43,352 nucleotides of DNA from Chara braunii. Lineage: Eukaryota; Streptophyta; Charophyceae; Charales; Characeae. The notes beneath the pieces were generated by a model. It was not told where the DNA came from and searched no databases. It saw nothing but the letters and a program-made list of their open reading frames with translations. The stretch spans positions 766,339-809,690 of the forward strand of contig BFEA01000383.1 of NCBI GenBank assembly GCA_003427395.1, read 5' to 3'. Both the position numbers and the translations under genes were made by a program. Below are positions 30,856 through 41,577 of this stretch, one piece after another (within the stretch, counting starts at the first letter, position 1; every line of letters begins with the position of its first letter).

Positions 30856-32085
30856 GGCTAAGCTCCTCTAAGTTGATGTGGGCTCAGTGTTGTGTTTTAT
30901 TTATGTTTGTTGGGCTGACTGAATGATCTTTGAGGGTTGGGCCTATCCTAAGTTGGACGGACCAGTCGCTGGTTTTTTTTTTTTCTGGGGTTTCTGAACA
31001 GGAGGATGGGCACCCTAAGTTGGGAGGTCTCAGAATCCTGGTGTTTTTTTTGTGGGTTGCTGAAAATAGGACTGGGAACACTCTAAGTTGCGTGGACTCA
31101 GTTCTGTGTGTATTTTCTTCTGAGGGGGACACAGGCATGAGGCTGAGCGTACCCTTAAGTTAGGGCGGCTCAGTCATAAGCCATGAATACAAAGGTCAAC
31201 CAAAGTATACAACTTTGATACATACTATACGAACTTATATCATCTGGCAGACCGGCCACCCTAAGTTGGGAAAGCCAGTCAGTAAGTCAGGTAGAACAAG
31301 AAGAGGAGAAAAGTTGTAGAGAATACAATGAAGGTAACCAGGGCAGGCTGAGCGTACCCTTAAGTTAGGCCGGCTCTGTCCTATGCTCATGACAAGACAA
31401 AGGAGCAGAGAGTTAGTATAAATTCGTTTTATTTTCCCTTCTAAACACAAGGCAAGATTGGATGTCTCCCTAAGTTGGGTAGGTCTGATCATCTGCCTAA
31501 TAAGAGAGAAACATATGAAGTTTGTGCAAGTATCAATGGTTGTTATCGTATGTTTGTCGTTACGGAGGCTAAGCGTACCCTTAAGTTAGGGCGGCTTAGT
31601 CATACGTCGTTGTACTTAGTTCAGGCAGATTTTGTCTTATGTAACTATACTGTTTAAGCTAGCTAGGCGTACCCTTAAGTTAGGGCGGCCTAGTGATATG
31701 CTCTTGTCGTTGATGTTTTGTAGGTTGGACGTACCCTTAAGTTAGGGCGGTCTGACCACTCGTCGTTTGTGCTTGTTCTAGGCAGGTTAGGCACACCCCT
31801 AAGTAACTTTGTGTAAGGCTGGCTAATCCTATGCCCTATGTAACTTTGTGTAAGGCTGGCTAAACATACCTTTAAGTTAGGGCAGTCTAGTCTTATGCTT
31901 CATGTCGTCAGTTAAACAGAAGCCAGGCGTACCCTTCAGTTAGGGCGGTCTGGTCATATGTTTTATGACTAGAGTTTATCTGGAGTTGGGCATACCCTTA
32001 AGTTAGGGCAGTCCAGTAGTGCGTACTCTTACTTGTTTACCTAGGCAGGTTGGGCATACCCTTAAGTTAGGGCCTTGTCTGATCC
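30856..32085 (+). repeat. tandem array of ~16 covarying stem-loops
   Basis: Each unit has a 6-8-bp outer stem, a short joint (often GTA / CG), an inner CCC(T)/(A)GGG stem and a TAAGTT loop. Loop starts: 30869, 30949, 31016, 31084, 31156, 31263, 31361, 31471, 31582, 31676, 31738, 31800 (TAAGTA), 31873, 31936 (TCAGTT), 31999, 32063. Spacing is 62-80 bp at both ends and 94-111 bp in the middle. Outer stems change together: CTGAGC/GCTCAG at 31143-31173, CTAAGC/GCTTAG at 31569-31599, CTAGGC/GCCTAG at 31663-31693, GGTTGGAC/GTCTGACC at 31723-31757, CCAGGC/GTCTGG at 31923-31953, TTGGGC/GTCCAG at 31986-32016. Most non-Watson-Crick pairs are G-T on the plus strand, which suggests a plus-strand RNA. A ~22-bp direct repeat (31803, 31840) marks a local duplication. 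No family is recognised. Confidence 0.85.
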
Positions 32086-32478
32086 TATGCCATAAGTGAG
32101 GGGGTTTTACAAAAGGGAAGAACTGAATGATCTAACGAACTACTTGGACAAGTTGATGTGAGATTGTGAGAGATGTTTGGTTATGTATGCTTGGGGGCTC
32201 TCACTTGGGACGTCTTTTCGATAGGTTAGTTGCTTTAGATGCTCGCCAAGTGTTGGAGCCATAGGTAGACTAGATGGATGATGGGAGGGAGAACTTGGGA
32301 TGAAGGTAGGACTGACCCTGCTAGGAGTTAGGACCAATTCTAGCCCACAGTCTCATCTGAAGGTTGTGTTGGCTGTCGTTGATCCGGAGTCATCAAGCAG
32401 GTATCAGAAGATAGTCCCAATTATAGTTTGCTTTGTCTTTTGTCTTTTCAGCTTTGTATAAATCTTGACAACCTCCTG
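32086..32478. other. spacer, nothing recognised
   Basis: Sequence between the stem-loop array and the tetraloop pair. No gene or repeat is supported. Confidence 0.4.
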
Positions 32479-32591
32479 TTCCTACGGGAAGCGCTGCCGA
32501 AATTTCTACAAATCTGAAAGAGTTAGTCATTTTTTGGGCTTGTAGAAATTCTGAGAAGGCACTTTTCCTACGGGAAGCGCTGCCAAAATTT
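32479..32591 (+). repeat. pair of TTCC-TACG-GGAA hairpin elements with joining stem
   Basis: Two 27-bp copies, differing at one base, at 32479-32505 and 32565-32591, 86 bp apart. Each starts TTCCTACGGGAA, which as RNA is a UUCC/GGAA stem closed by cUACGg, a member of the very stable UNCG tetraloop class, followed by GCGCTGCC. Between them AATTTCTACAA (32501-32511) pairs perfectly with TTGTAGAAATT (32540-32550). Confidence 0.7.
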
Positions 32592-33400
32592 TGCAGAATT
32601 TGAGGAGTTAGAATATTTCCAGTAGGGGCTACTCAGCAGGTCTAACCTGGATAGAGGAGATACTCAGGGACTTGGTACTAGTAGATGAGCTAGGTCACGA
32701 CTTAGGGAGTACTCTCCCTTTCTTGGCATAAATATAGTAGTGGTTCTCTTTGGCCTGTACTGTGATGCAGGTTGCCGTATTTCGCGTCAAGCTCGATCTA
32801 ATCAGCCGGATCCTTCAAAGGGATCACCTTTCTGTTATCGCTGCTAACACGTCGGTTGCCGATTCGTCGGTTTACGACTCAACCCCAATTCACCCTCAAT
32901 ACTCAACCTAAAAAGGCTCTAGCCCTGGTGACTTTATTGTTTTGTTGGGGTTTCACCCAGACTTTTATTGAATGGCCATTTAACAAAGGTACTGAGTATT
33001 TAATTATGGTTGGTTGGCTAGAGGCTTGGGCTTACATGGCTAAAGCAAGGGGTATGAGTGGAGAGGTTGGTTGGAGTTGACCCCGTGTAGCGCGTGGATC
33101 TTTGCTTGATTCTGTGATGTGATTGCAGGTATGTATGGAAGAGTATCATCTGAGTTATGTTGAGTGGTCATGTCTTGGATTCAGATGGGCAGACCACACA
33201 ATTGCCGTGAGAGTGAACTACCCCACAACCTTTGCGTCTGAGTGAGACTGTTTTGTACCTGTCCTAATGCAGCAAGCGTACGTTCGGGTAACCCCCTCAG
33301 GGCTAATCCCGACGAATGTCTTATCTGATGATATTAAGAGTACTTGTTCTCTATCCTTGTTGAAAATTATTTTGGTGGAACGATAAGGTTCCGGGCTGAA
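32592..33400. other. no gene recognised
   Basis: A plus frame at 32856-33080 (74 residues, hydrophobic middle) has no recognised family and is probably chance. A small GATCC/GGATC hairpin lies near 32808-32826. Confidence 0.35.
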
Positions 33401-36400
33401 GGATTAGCGTGTCGCTGGTGATGCGCCAGACAACTCACCACCGCTCCAATTTCCTTCCCGCCCCAGGGACCGTCTTACCCCGCACCCTTTGGGACACCTC
33501 AGGGTGCAGAAGACGGAAAGGCCCTCAGGCTGGTTTTGCGCTTGCTGAAGGGTTACCCCCCCTTAGCGCGTGCTTCAGCCAACGCCTGAGCGTCAGACGC
33601 AATCCCATGGCTCAGAATATGCCATTTGGGTGTGTGCACCGCATAATGCGCCGTCATCGCAGTCACTCACGTAGAGCTGCATAGTGAATTGGTATGTGTG
33701 GGTGTTGCGTCCACGCGACCTTATACTAAGTCCATACGCGCAGCACTCGCCGATTCTCGGACTAAAGTTATGGGTCGGACGGCGAGACCAAAGGCGCGAT
33801 ATGGCCAATAGACTCGGGTTTTCGGTATCACGAAGCGGCATGTGGGCGAAGGACTAGTCTCAGTCAACCTATGGGAGTCTGTGTACGGGCCTCACTATCC
33901 CGGACATCGGATAGCCTACGGGTAGGACTTTGGGCCTCTTCCGCACGCGCGTCGTTTGGGCATGCCTACCTTTCATCCTAGGAGGCCACTAAGCTAATGA
34001 GAGATGGAGTGAGTTTTTTCTTTTTGAATGTTCATGGTTGGACGTTATAGTCCGTGGCGGCCGCCAAAGTCAAACCCCTTGATATTTGACCACCACGACA
34101 GCTTATAGCTATCTACTCGACCCCTCTGCACACGGTGCAGAAGAGGGTGTGGTCTCCAACTGCACGTGGCGGTTGTCTGGCGTCGAGAGATTACCCCTCA
34201 AAGCGCCTGTCAGCCGACACTTGAGTGTCGAACGCGACCCTCAAGATTATCAAGGGTCGCGAGGATACTAGTACCATACAGTACCCCATTAGCGCGAATG
34301 CTTGCGTATGTCGCATGGCTGGTTGTCATGAGGAGGCCATGCGCCTGCTCGACTCTTATACGGAAGTACAGCGCGCGATACCTATCTGAGCCTTGCCGTA
34401 TAAAGTTATGGGTCAGATATGGACTAGGAGTTGTTGTGTGGTGGCGTTGTTTGTGGTGTTTGTTTCGCGTGGGGTTCCAAGTGTTATGGGTGAGTAAGTG
34501 TGAGTGTTGTAGTGTAACGCGTGGGTGTGTAGTGCGTCCTAGTCGACCGACGCCGAGTTGCGTTTGGGACTTCAGCCCCCCAGTATGGCGACTCGCGTAT
34601 GGGTTCGATTCTGGGGCGTTCGACCGCGCGTAACCCCTTATGCTACAGCGAACGAGAAACGCCCTCGGCTGGGCCACCTTTGCAATTGCATACGAAAAAC
34701 CCTCGCATGTGGTTCAGTAGCTCGGCAGGGATACTCCCACCTAAGGGATGGTGACAGCTCCCGCAGGTGGAGGTAAGCGGTGCCTCGTGTGACTCTGTCC
34801 TGTCGTAGGGGCTCGCGAGAGGTACGGCTGGCGCACTCGGCCGGAGCGGCAAACGCTCTCCGCGACAAGTCCTGCCAAATCCTACGTGACGCGGCCGGGA
34901 GGGTCCCCGTACGGGACCGATGCGCTCGACAGCGTGCGGGTCCGATAGAGGCATAAAACCGCGCGTACCCCCTATGCTACAACGAACGAGAAATGCCCTC
35001 CGCTGGTCCACCTCTGCGATTGCAGTTGATTAGCTTTCGTACAGTGGACTGGTAGCTCGGCGGGGATACGCCCGCCGAAGGGAGGTGACAACTCCCGTAA
35101 GGTGCAGGTAAGTCGTGCCTCGCGTAGGCCCTATCTTGTCGTAGGGGCTCGCGAGAGGTATGGCTTGCGCACTCGGCCGGAGCGGCTTGCGGAAGCTCCA
35201 TGAGTATCGCGATGAGGAATAGACCAACTCCTGCGTGACGCGGCCGGGTGGGTCCCGCCCCGTTTAATGCGGTGCTGGACCGATGCGCTCGACACCGTGT
35301 AGGGCGTGTTTTGTTGATGTGGAACCTTTGTTGTGATTGCACGTATGATTGTGGTTCGGTTTCTGGATTTGACTTGTTTGCGATCATATGTATATTTTTG
35401 AGGGAAGTCGCACTGTGATTGTGAGAATTGTGAGAAGTGATAGTCTCGCGCGGTCTACTGCGACCGTGCGTAAGGATCGAGCGAATTTGCGTTGAGAGAA
35501 AAGGGAGATCCCCTTTTAACTTTTGCTTTTTAGAATTATTATAGTTGGACGATGTAATCTGTGACAGTCGTCAAAGTCAAACCCCTTGACTTCTCTCCAG
35601 GCCCTTGATGATGGAGCTCGCCTCCATGGCCACACGGGAAGACTGTCACGACAGGACAAAACCTGTCTACCACCCACTCTCCACAGGGTGCAGAAGAGGG
35701 TAGAACTCTCAACTGCCTTGGCGGTTGTCTAGCTTCGAGAGGTTAATCTCTCAAGGCGCGTGTCACTCGACACTCGAGCGTCGAAAGTGACCCTGGAGAC
35801 AACTGAGGGTCGTGGGATTATGGGCAGTACATAGTATGCCATCACTGCAACTGCTTGCGTATTCATGCATGGCTAGTCGATATGACTAAAGTCTGCATCG
35901 CTCGCGATTTTATTCAGAAACTCATGTGCGATACTCGTTTGATCCGCTTAGTAAAAGTTATGGGTCAAGTGTGGACGAAGGGACTAGGGGCAATTTACGA
36001 GTGAAGATCAATTTGGATTTTCGTAAGATGTATTGCGTGGTTAGATTTGACCATCCTAGTCGACCAGTGTAGGGTCGTGCTCGAAAGATCAGTGCCTCGG
36101 GTAACGATTCGCGCACAAGTCCGATTCCAGCGTTAACCACTCGTACCCCCTATACTATAGCGAACGAGAAACGCCCTCGGTCGGGCCACCTCTGCGATTG
36201 CACACAAAAAACCTTCGCATGTGGTCCGGTAGCTCGCCGGGGATACGCCCACTTAAGGGATGGTGACAACTCCCGCGGGTGGAGGTAAGTTGTACCTCGC
36301 GTAGCCCTATCATGTCATAGGGGTTTGTGAGAGGTATGGCGGTCGGAGCGGCTAGACGCTCTACACAACAAGTCCTGCAAAGTCCTGTGTGACGTGGCCT

Positions 36401-36440
36401 AGAGGGTCCCCCTACGGAACCTATGCGCTGGACATCGGGG
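33400..36440 (+). repeat. family of structured repeats, three long copies plus one tail copy
   Basis: Copy I about 33400-33990, copy II 34036-34940, tail copy II' 34961-35303, copy III 35542-36440. Shared landmarks in order: CAAAGTCAAACCCCTTGA (II 34065, III 35572); a GGGTGCAGAAGA-type hairpin (I, II, III); inverted repeats such as GCGACCCT/AGGGTCGC in II; the 13-mer AAAGTTATGGGTC (I 33764, II 34402, III 35954); and a tail starting with CGAACGAGAAA (II, II', III). Each tail contains AGGTAAG (34771, 35106, 36283) and then a hairpin CCTCGCG...CGCGAGAGG (34783, 35118, 36295) whose changes keep pairing by wobble. No open frame is conserved, so these look like non-coding repeats. Confidence 0.7.
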
Positions 36441-37177
36441 CGGGGGGAAGGTCGGGGTGGGGGTGCGCAGTTGGGGAGGGAGGTGGGGGAGGAGGGATTA
36501 GAGAAGAGAGAGTTGGGGATTTAAGGGGGGGGGGGGGNNGGGAAAGATNGCGNAGNGGGGGAAGAACGANGNGNNGGGGGAAAANGGNGANGCGCNGGGG
36601 TCAGAGTCAGGGGATCGCACGGGGAATCGCGTGGGGAGTGGGGAAACGAGGCAGGTGGGCGGGGGTGGGAGAGTGTGGGGAAGCGGGAAGAGGAGAGCGA
36701 GGAGAAAATGGAGCGATGGGGAGGGGAAGATCCCGAGGGGGGATGCGCGAGAGGTAGGAGATGGTGGCGCACGAAGGAAGAAGTGCACAAAGGGGGAACC
36801 AGTGCGTGAGGGGGGAAGAAGATGGCGTGGGGGTCGAGAAGTTGTGGGAATGCGAGAAATGGGATTGGGTAGGCGGCTGGAGGGAGAAAGTATCGGAGGG
36901 GGGGAAAAAGAAGAAGAAGGAGAAAAAGAAGAAATGAGACGAAAGAAGAGGGGGGAAAAAAATAAAATGGGTCACTTACCTGAGCGTCGGCTTCGGGATT
37001 GATGACGTGGCGACGACGATGAGGACGAAGAGTTGCTAACCTGGTGCGACGACGGCAGGTCTGAGGCGCTGATGTGGCAGTGATGATGATGACGTAGATG
37101 ACGACGATGGCTGGGGACGATGACAATGGTGGCGATGTCGACAACGAGGAACAGGGAGGGAGGGAGGGTTGTTTGTC
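36441..37177. other. purine-rich sequence with N bases (possible G4 leader)
   Basis: The plus strand is strongly G/A-rich, with several N around 36538-36596, then GAT/GAC trinucleotide-rich sequence (37000-37135). By position it would be the leader of the minus-strand element G4. No gene is supported. Confidence 0.4.
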
Positions 37178-37189
37178 GCTCCGATACCA
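37178..37189 (-). other. G4 primer-binding site
   Basis: The minus strand reads TGGTATCGGAGC, one mismatch from the plant iMet site, one base from an LTR start. Confidence 0.65.
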
Positions 37190-37190
37190 G

Positions 37191-37676
37191 TGTGACGGGG
37201 CTGAGGCAGAGCAGAGAGGCTGGGAGAGAGAGGGAGCGTGAGAGCAAACACACACACTCACTCAACGCGACGCATACTCGACACGACTCGACGGACGCAG
37301 ACACAAAGTGGCAAAGTCGCAAAGTCACAATCTTGGATTCCGAACACAATGTCGCAACAAATCACACTGAAGCACAAGCAGTGAGGTCGAAAACTTAATG
37401 CCCGAACTCAGCTTGAGTCTTGTCTTAAGTATAGGACTCAAGTTGAGTCCCGAGGGTAGTAGTGCAATTTGCCTCGGGGCTGAACTGAAAATCGAAGGTC
37501 TGAGCCTGGGCGCCGGAATGCCAGATGGCGCGTATCAAAATCCGAAAATACCAGAGGGATTTGAGAATGGGTGCCAACTGCAGGGGCGCCAACAGTCAGG
37601 AACTGGAGATCCGAAATAAAATAGCAGCGGGTGGTAACCTGCGGACCAGGGACCGAGCCTGGCTGAGTCCGTAACA
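37191..37676 (-). repeat. LTR of gypsy-like element 'G4' (486 bp)
   Basis: On the plus strand it starts TGTGACGG and ends CCGTAACA, near-perfect inverted termini next to a good primer site. The internal region would run left. No second LTR or coding region is visible, so only the 5' end is supported. Confidence 0.6.
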
Positions 37677-38650
37677 CTTAGGGCCACTGCACGTAAGAAA
37701 AAAAAAAAAAAAAAAAACGAGACAGCTACTGTAGTGTTTGTAGTAAGTTTGTAACCCATAACTCTTGGAACACGGACCTGAATCCAAATCCAGAATATAT
37801 TGCTGGCCTGCTCATGTTCTTCCACTGGTGCAATGAATGCCCTTCCAAATGAATGGGATCCGTGCTGATTCTCAGCAGGGAACCCTTTGGAAAGGAGAAT
37901 ATTACCAATGAGTAGTACGAAGAGGCCCCACTTATGGGTACCACGGCCTGCTTTTTTTTTTTTTTTTTTTTTTTTGTAAATGTGTCGCATGACGTGCACG
38001 CGCATGTGTGCACATGCGCTGTGCGGCGCATGTGATTCGCCGCATGTATGATATGAAGCCAAATATCCCCAAAGTGATGAAAAGGACAATGGACAATGCC
38101 GCGTCAGCAAAGCATCAACAAGCAATGTGCATCCAGATACATACGAAAATAACATAATGTAGCACAACAGAAGACTCTAAGATATGACCTGACCTATCAG
38201 ATACTGATGCGACACCCCATCATACACCACAAGTGAGGCAGAGAGGAGGGACCGCATACATAAAAGGAAGGTCCCTCCTTGATCACACACATTGGGAGAA
38301 ACCAAGGATGAGAAGATGGGGCAGAGAGGCAAGACGAAGATCGAGATGAGGGAGAAGACCAAAATCGTGATAGCGAAGTCCAAAAATAGTCTCCCTGCCA
38401 AATGTCCAATCAGTATTTGCCACAAAATGTCGAATCAGATCCTGGGCCTCATGCCCGATGTTACCTCTGCCTGTAACCTCTCTCTCTCTCTCTCTGAAAG
38501 AAGAAGACGCAGAAGAAGAAGAAGAAGAAGAAGAAGAAGAAGAAGAAGAAGAAGAAGAGGGAAGGAGGAAGGGGGAGATGGAGGGCGAGAGCAAGGAGAA
38601 GAAGAAGATGTCGTCCTCCTCGCTATCTCACCTGCGGGTAACTGCTGCCA
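37677..38650. other. spacer with homopolymers and palindromes, no gene
   Basis: A20 at 37698-37717, T24 at 37952-37975, an alternating purine-pyrimidine stretch at 37985-38035 with GCGCATGTG/CACATGCGC arms (38000-38019), a GGAGGGACC/GGTCCCTCC hairpin (38245-38278), and an (AGA)n tract (38512-38559). Open frames here are low-complexity. Confidence 0.55.
38512..38559 (+). repeat. (AGA)n microsatellite
   Basis: About 48 bases of AGA repeats, followed by purine-rich sequence. Confidence 0.9.
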
Positions 38651-39504
38651 TGCCCTAACTGTCACCACGTGTCTTCTCTGTGCTGCAGGGCACTCGTGCG
38701 AAGACCAGCTATGGCACCCAGGTAAGATCTCCGCCGACACAGGTATGGCCTCCGCCTCACTCCCTACCTACACCTGTACCTCTAGCGTAGCGCAGTCGCG
38801 CTGCTCCAGCAGTGTGTCGCCCAAGAAGTGAGCTACTCGAACTGTCTGCCCTGGCCTGGCCTGGCGCAGCTATATGTAGTGCTGGGCCTCGCCGGTGTGC
38901 CCCTGGTCCTGGCGTGAAACGGCCTTCTCGGTCTGGGTCCCGACCGGACGTCCAGACCCTCCCTGCTGATGCAGCAGGGACATCCGCTACTGGACGAGCA
39001 TGAACCTGGTCCACAAGGGCCTGCCTGCTACCGTAGAAGGCCAAGAACGTGGCCTTTGTCCGAGCAGACCGAAAGTCTGTTCGGACGAACAGCAAGTCCG
39101 AAACAAAGCCAGAACAGACAAAATAGGACAGCAAATAAATAAATAAATGAATGCTGCCTCAAATGGAATCCTGCAGCCCGAAGGCCGGCTGTGGGCCTCC
39201 AGGATGCATGTCCGAAGGGCGTGCGGCCTGGGGCCTCTGAGCAATCGTCGGCCCCCCAAAACTGGGCCCGTGTGCAGGCTCAGCATGTAACACTGAGCCT
39301 GCCACTTTGAGGGTTGCCGTGACCTCAGGTCGCCAACAGACTAATTCGGGTTGACGTCCTAATTAGTGCCGGGGCCAACTCCACCCAGGTGACCTATTTT
39401 TTCTTTTTTTTCTTTTTTTTTATTGAATTTATTCCGCTTTCTCGCCCAAGCGCACCAATCAAGCAGCAACTATCACCGTCCCGAACCGCCAACCGCCGGC
39501 CAGA
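38651..39504. other. LTR- or leader-like sequence, no gene
   Basis: GC-rich with repeated GGCCT-type words, ending near CATGTAACA at 39285. A T-rich stretch lies at 39396-39420. By position the right part would be leader of G5. No boundary is firm. Confidence 0.35.
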
Positions 39505-40487
39505 TAGTTGAAATAAGACTCAACTTCAACTTCACTTCCAGCGTGCATACATACAGATGTTGATGGCAGTGGAACTCTCGCAAATGCAGAATCAGCAACA
39601 AGTGTGAGATGGCGCTCGGCACCCACACAGAAAACTCCGAAATATGGCCTCTGGTCAGGAACTCAGCAAGTCGAACTTCCACAACTTGCGGCTATGGCCG
39701 CTGAACACTGTCTGAATTCCCACCCGAACACTGTATCCACCATCAGACACTCTACACTCACTCGCGCATATGTTGACGCACACTAGGATCTACCCTTAAT
39801 GTCCATGTATACACGCGACACACACACACTCGCTGCTGAAGCTCTTCACTGGCGGCTATGGCCGCCGTCTTCCGCCGCCTATCTTCTACCTAGCGGCTAT
39901 GGCCGCTGTCTCCTCCTTCCTGCCCACTTCGTGTTCGGGCATCTGCAGTCCAACGCACAAGACACTCAGGCAGCACTTCCGCGTCATGACTGAATGGCTG
40001 GGTGATGCCTTTTTATTTATACTGTTTCGTCAAGGGTCTGGCCTGCGTTCGGGTCCAGGCCCAAAAATTGTGCTTTCCGACCTGGTACTTGCTGAATGGA
40101 CGAAATAGACTGGGACTAGGCACTGGGACTACTGACTGTGCAAGGACTGGACAATCCTCGCTGACTCAACTACAGACAAGTGACTTCTTCAGTACCGAAG
40201 AGCCAACTACGGACTTCTAGAAACTCCTAGGCCTAGACTGACTGACTCTTCGTAGGACTTAGGGCTAACTTTGAGACAGACCCTAGGACTGCTAAAACTA
40301 AGACTCACGGTTCAACTCCACGCGACCAGACTGACACACAGACTGCTGACAGACAACTTTTAGGCCAGGTCACGGGTTCAAAGCACACAGGGTCAACAGG
40401 CACTGTACAAGGGATCAGGGCTAGGTCTAGGGGTCGAGCGCTGGGATCTGCAATCATCATGCGACCTGGGTGAAACCGTTTCATAGT
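39505..40487 (-). mobile_element. solo LTR of the G3 family with 4-bp TAGT duplication
   Basis: The LTR spans 39509-40483 in inverse orientation to G3. Its right end GGTGAAACCGTTTCA mirrors the G3 LTR start TGAAACGGTATTCACC, and its left end TGAAATAAGACTC mirrors the G3 LTR end. The middle shares CCCACTTCGTGTTCGGGCAT and GCGGCTATGGCCGC blocks with the reverse complement of the G3 LTR. TAGT flanks both sides (39505-39508 and 40484-40487). No internal sequence is present, so it is a solo LTR left by LTR-LTR recombination. It lies inside the leader of G5. Confidence 0.75.
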
Positions 40488-40528
40488 TGATGGCCAATCA
40501 ATTAATTCAGTAGATGCACGCGGTCTTA

Positions 40529-40540
40529 GCTCCGATAGCA
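40529..40540 (-). other. G5 primer-binding site (decayed)
   Basis: The minus strand reads TGCTATCGGAGC, two mismatches from the iMet site, two bases from a possible LTR start. Confidence 0.45.
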
Positions 40541-40542
40541 CC

Positions 40543-41231
40543 TGTTATGCGCCTGATTGAAACGAGATACAGCATGACATCCACACGTTCCCATACACAT
40601 GCGCAACAACAAGAGATCTTGGAGAGAGAGCAATTCACACCACACCGGATGAGAGAATACAAAGTCGAAGCACTTCAGCCAAAAAATAGAATTGAAATTA
40701 CTCAATTCTCATTAATATCCTGCTAACTCCAGCCAATCGACGCTCTGTTATTTCCACGAATCCCAACCACATTAGTAACATCCACAAACCAACTAAGAAG
40801 AGAGTTTCAACAAGGGTTCTTTTTCCTCCCAACCTCAAGCTCACAGCTATGGCGCAGGCCTGCGCCCAACCTATGAAGCCCATCAATCGCCACCAACCCT
40901 CCTGAACCCGACACACCACTCAGCAGTCCAAACTCAAAGCCCACTGCAGATGAAGCGTCCGCTCAACAGGGGAGGGTAGCTCCCAGGATGAAGAAGAAGA
41001 ACACCAACCTGAAAAAAGAGGAGATGGCTGCCACTTTGACAGACACATCGAAGAAGAGCTTCGATGGCAGCACTGCCTATCCCCAACAGCACCGGTAAGA
41101 GGAGGTGCCTCACAGCGCTCAGGGCCTGATGCCCAGCGCACTCACAACATGAGCCAGGAAACCCCAGCTATGAAGGACAGCCCTAGCAGCATGAAGATGA
41201 TGCCGCAAGTGAAATAACGCAGCACCTAACA
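40543..41231 (-). repeat. possible LTR of gypsy-like element 'G5' (~690 bp)
   Basis: On the plus strand it starts TGTTATGCGC next to the primer-like site; GCACCTAACA at 41222-41231 would be its inverted end. There is no second copy to confirm the ends. Confidence 0.4.
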
Positions 41232-41577
41232 GCATGCGACCTCCAGCAGCACTTCGTGGAAAAAATTACGAGACAGAACCCGTCTTCCCTTGCCCTCAAC
41301 ACTTTTGTTCCCCTGGCCTAAGACAGAACCTACTGCTCAGGACTGAAAGACAGGGAAAAGGAAAACCTACATGCCTGTTGAAAAGGAGTGCAGAAAAGAC
41401 AGAAAACAAAGGCCAGAGGGCCTGAGACCAGCAAACAGAGACCACAAGCCACATCTGGGGATCGAGCCCAACAAGGCCCAAAACAAACAGACAAATAAAC
41501 GAACAAACAAACAAACAGGTCACGGGATCAAGCCCCGGAGCGGCAGACAAAATTAGTGTACAGCCCGCGCACGAAAC
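41232..41577. other. no gene recognised
   Basis: Ordinary sequence with a short AAACAAAC-type repeat near 41480-41516. Nothing else is seen. Confidence 0.35.

Noticed and set aside
30856-32085. CRISPR-like array
   Set aside because: The units differ from each other in the stems, spacing ranges from 62 to 111 bp, the context is eukaryotic and there is no cas gene.
32856-33080. Small membrane protein of 74 residues
   Set aside because: It is short, has no recognised family and sits in a repeat-rich non-coding region.
34595-34625. tRNA gene suggested by a GGGTTCGATTC B-box
   Set aside because: No matching A-box, acceptor stem or cloverleaf is seen around it.
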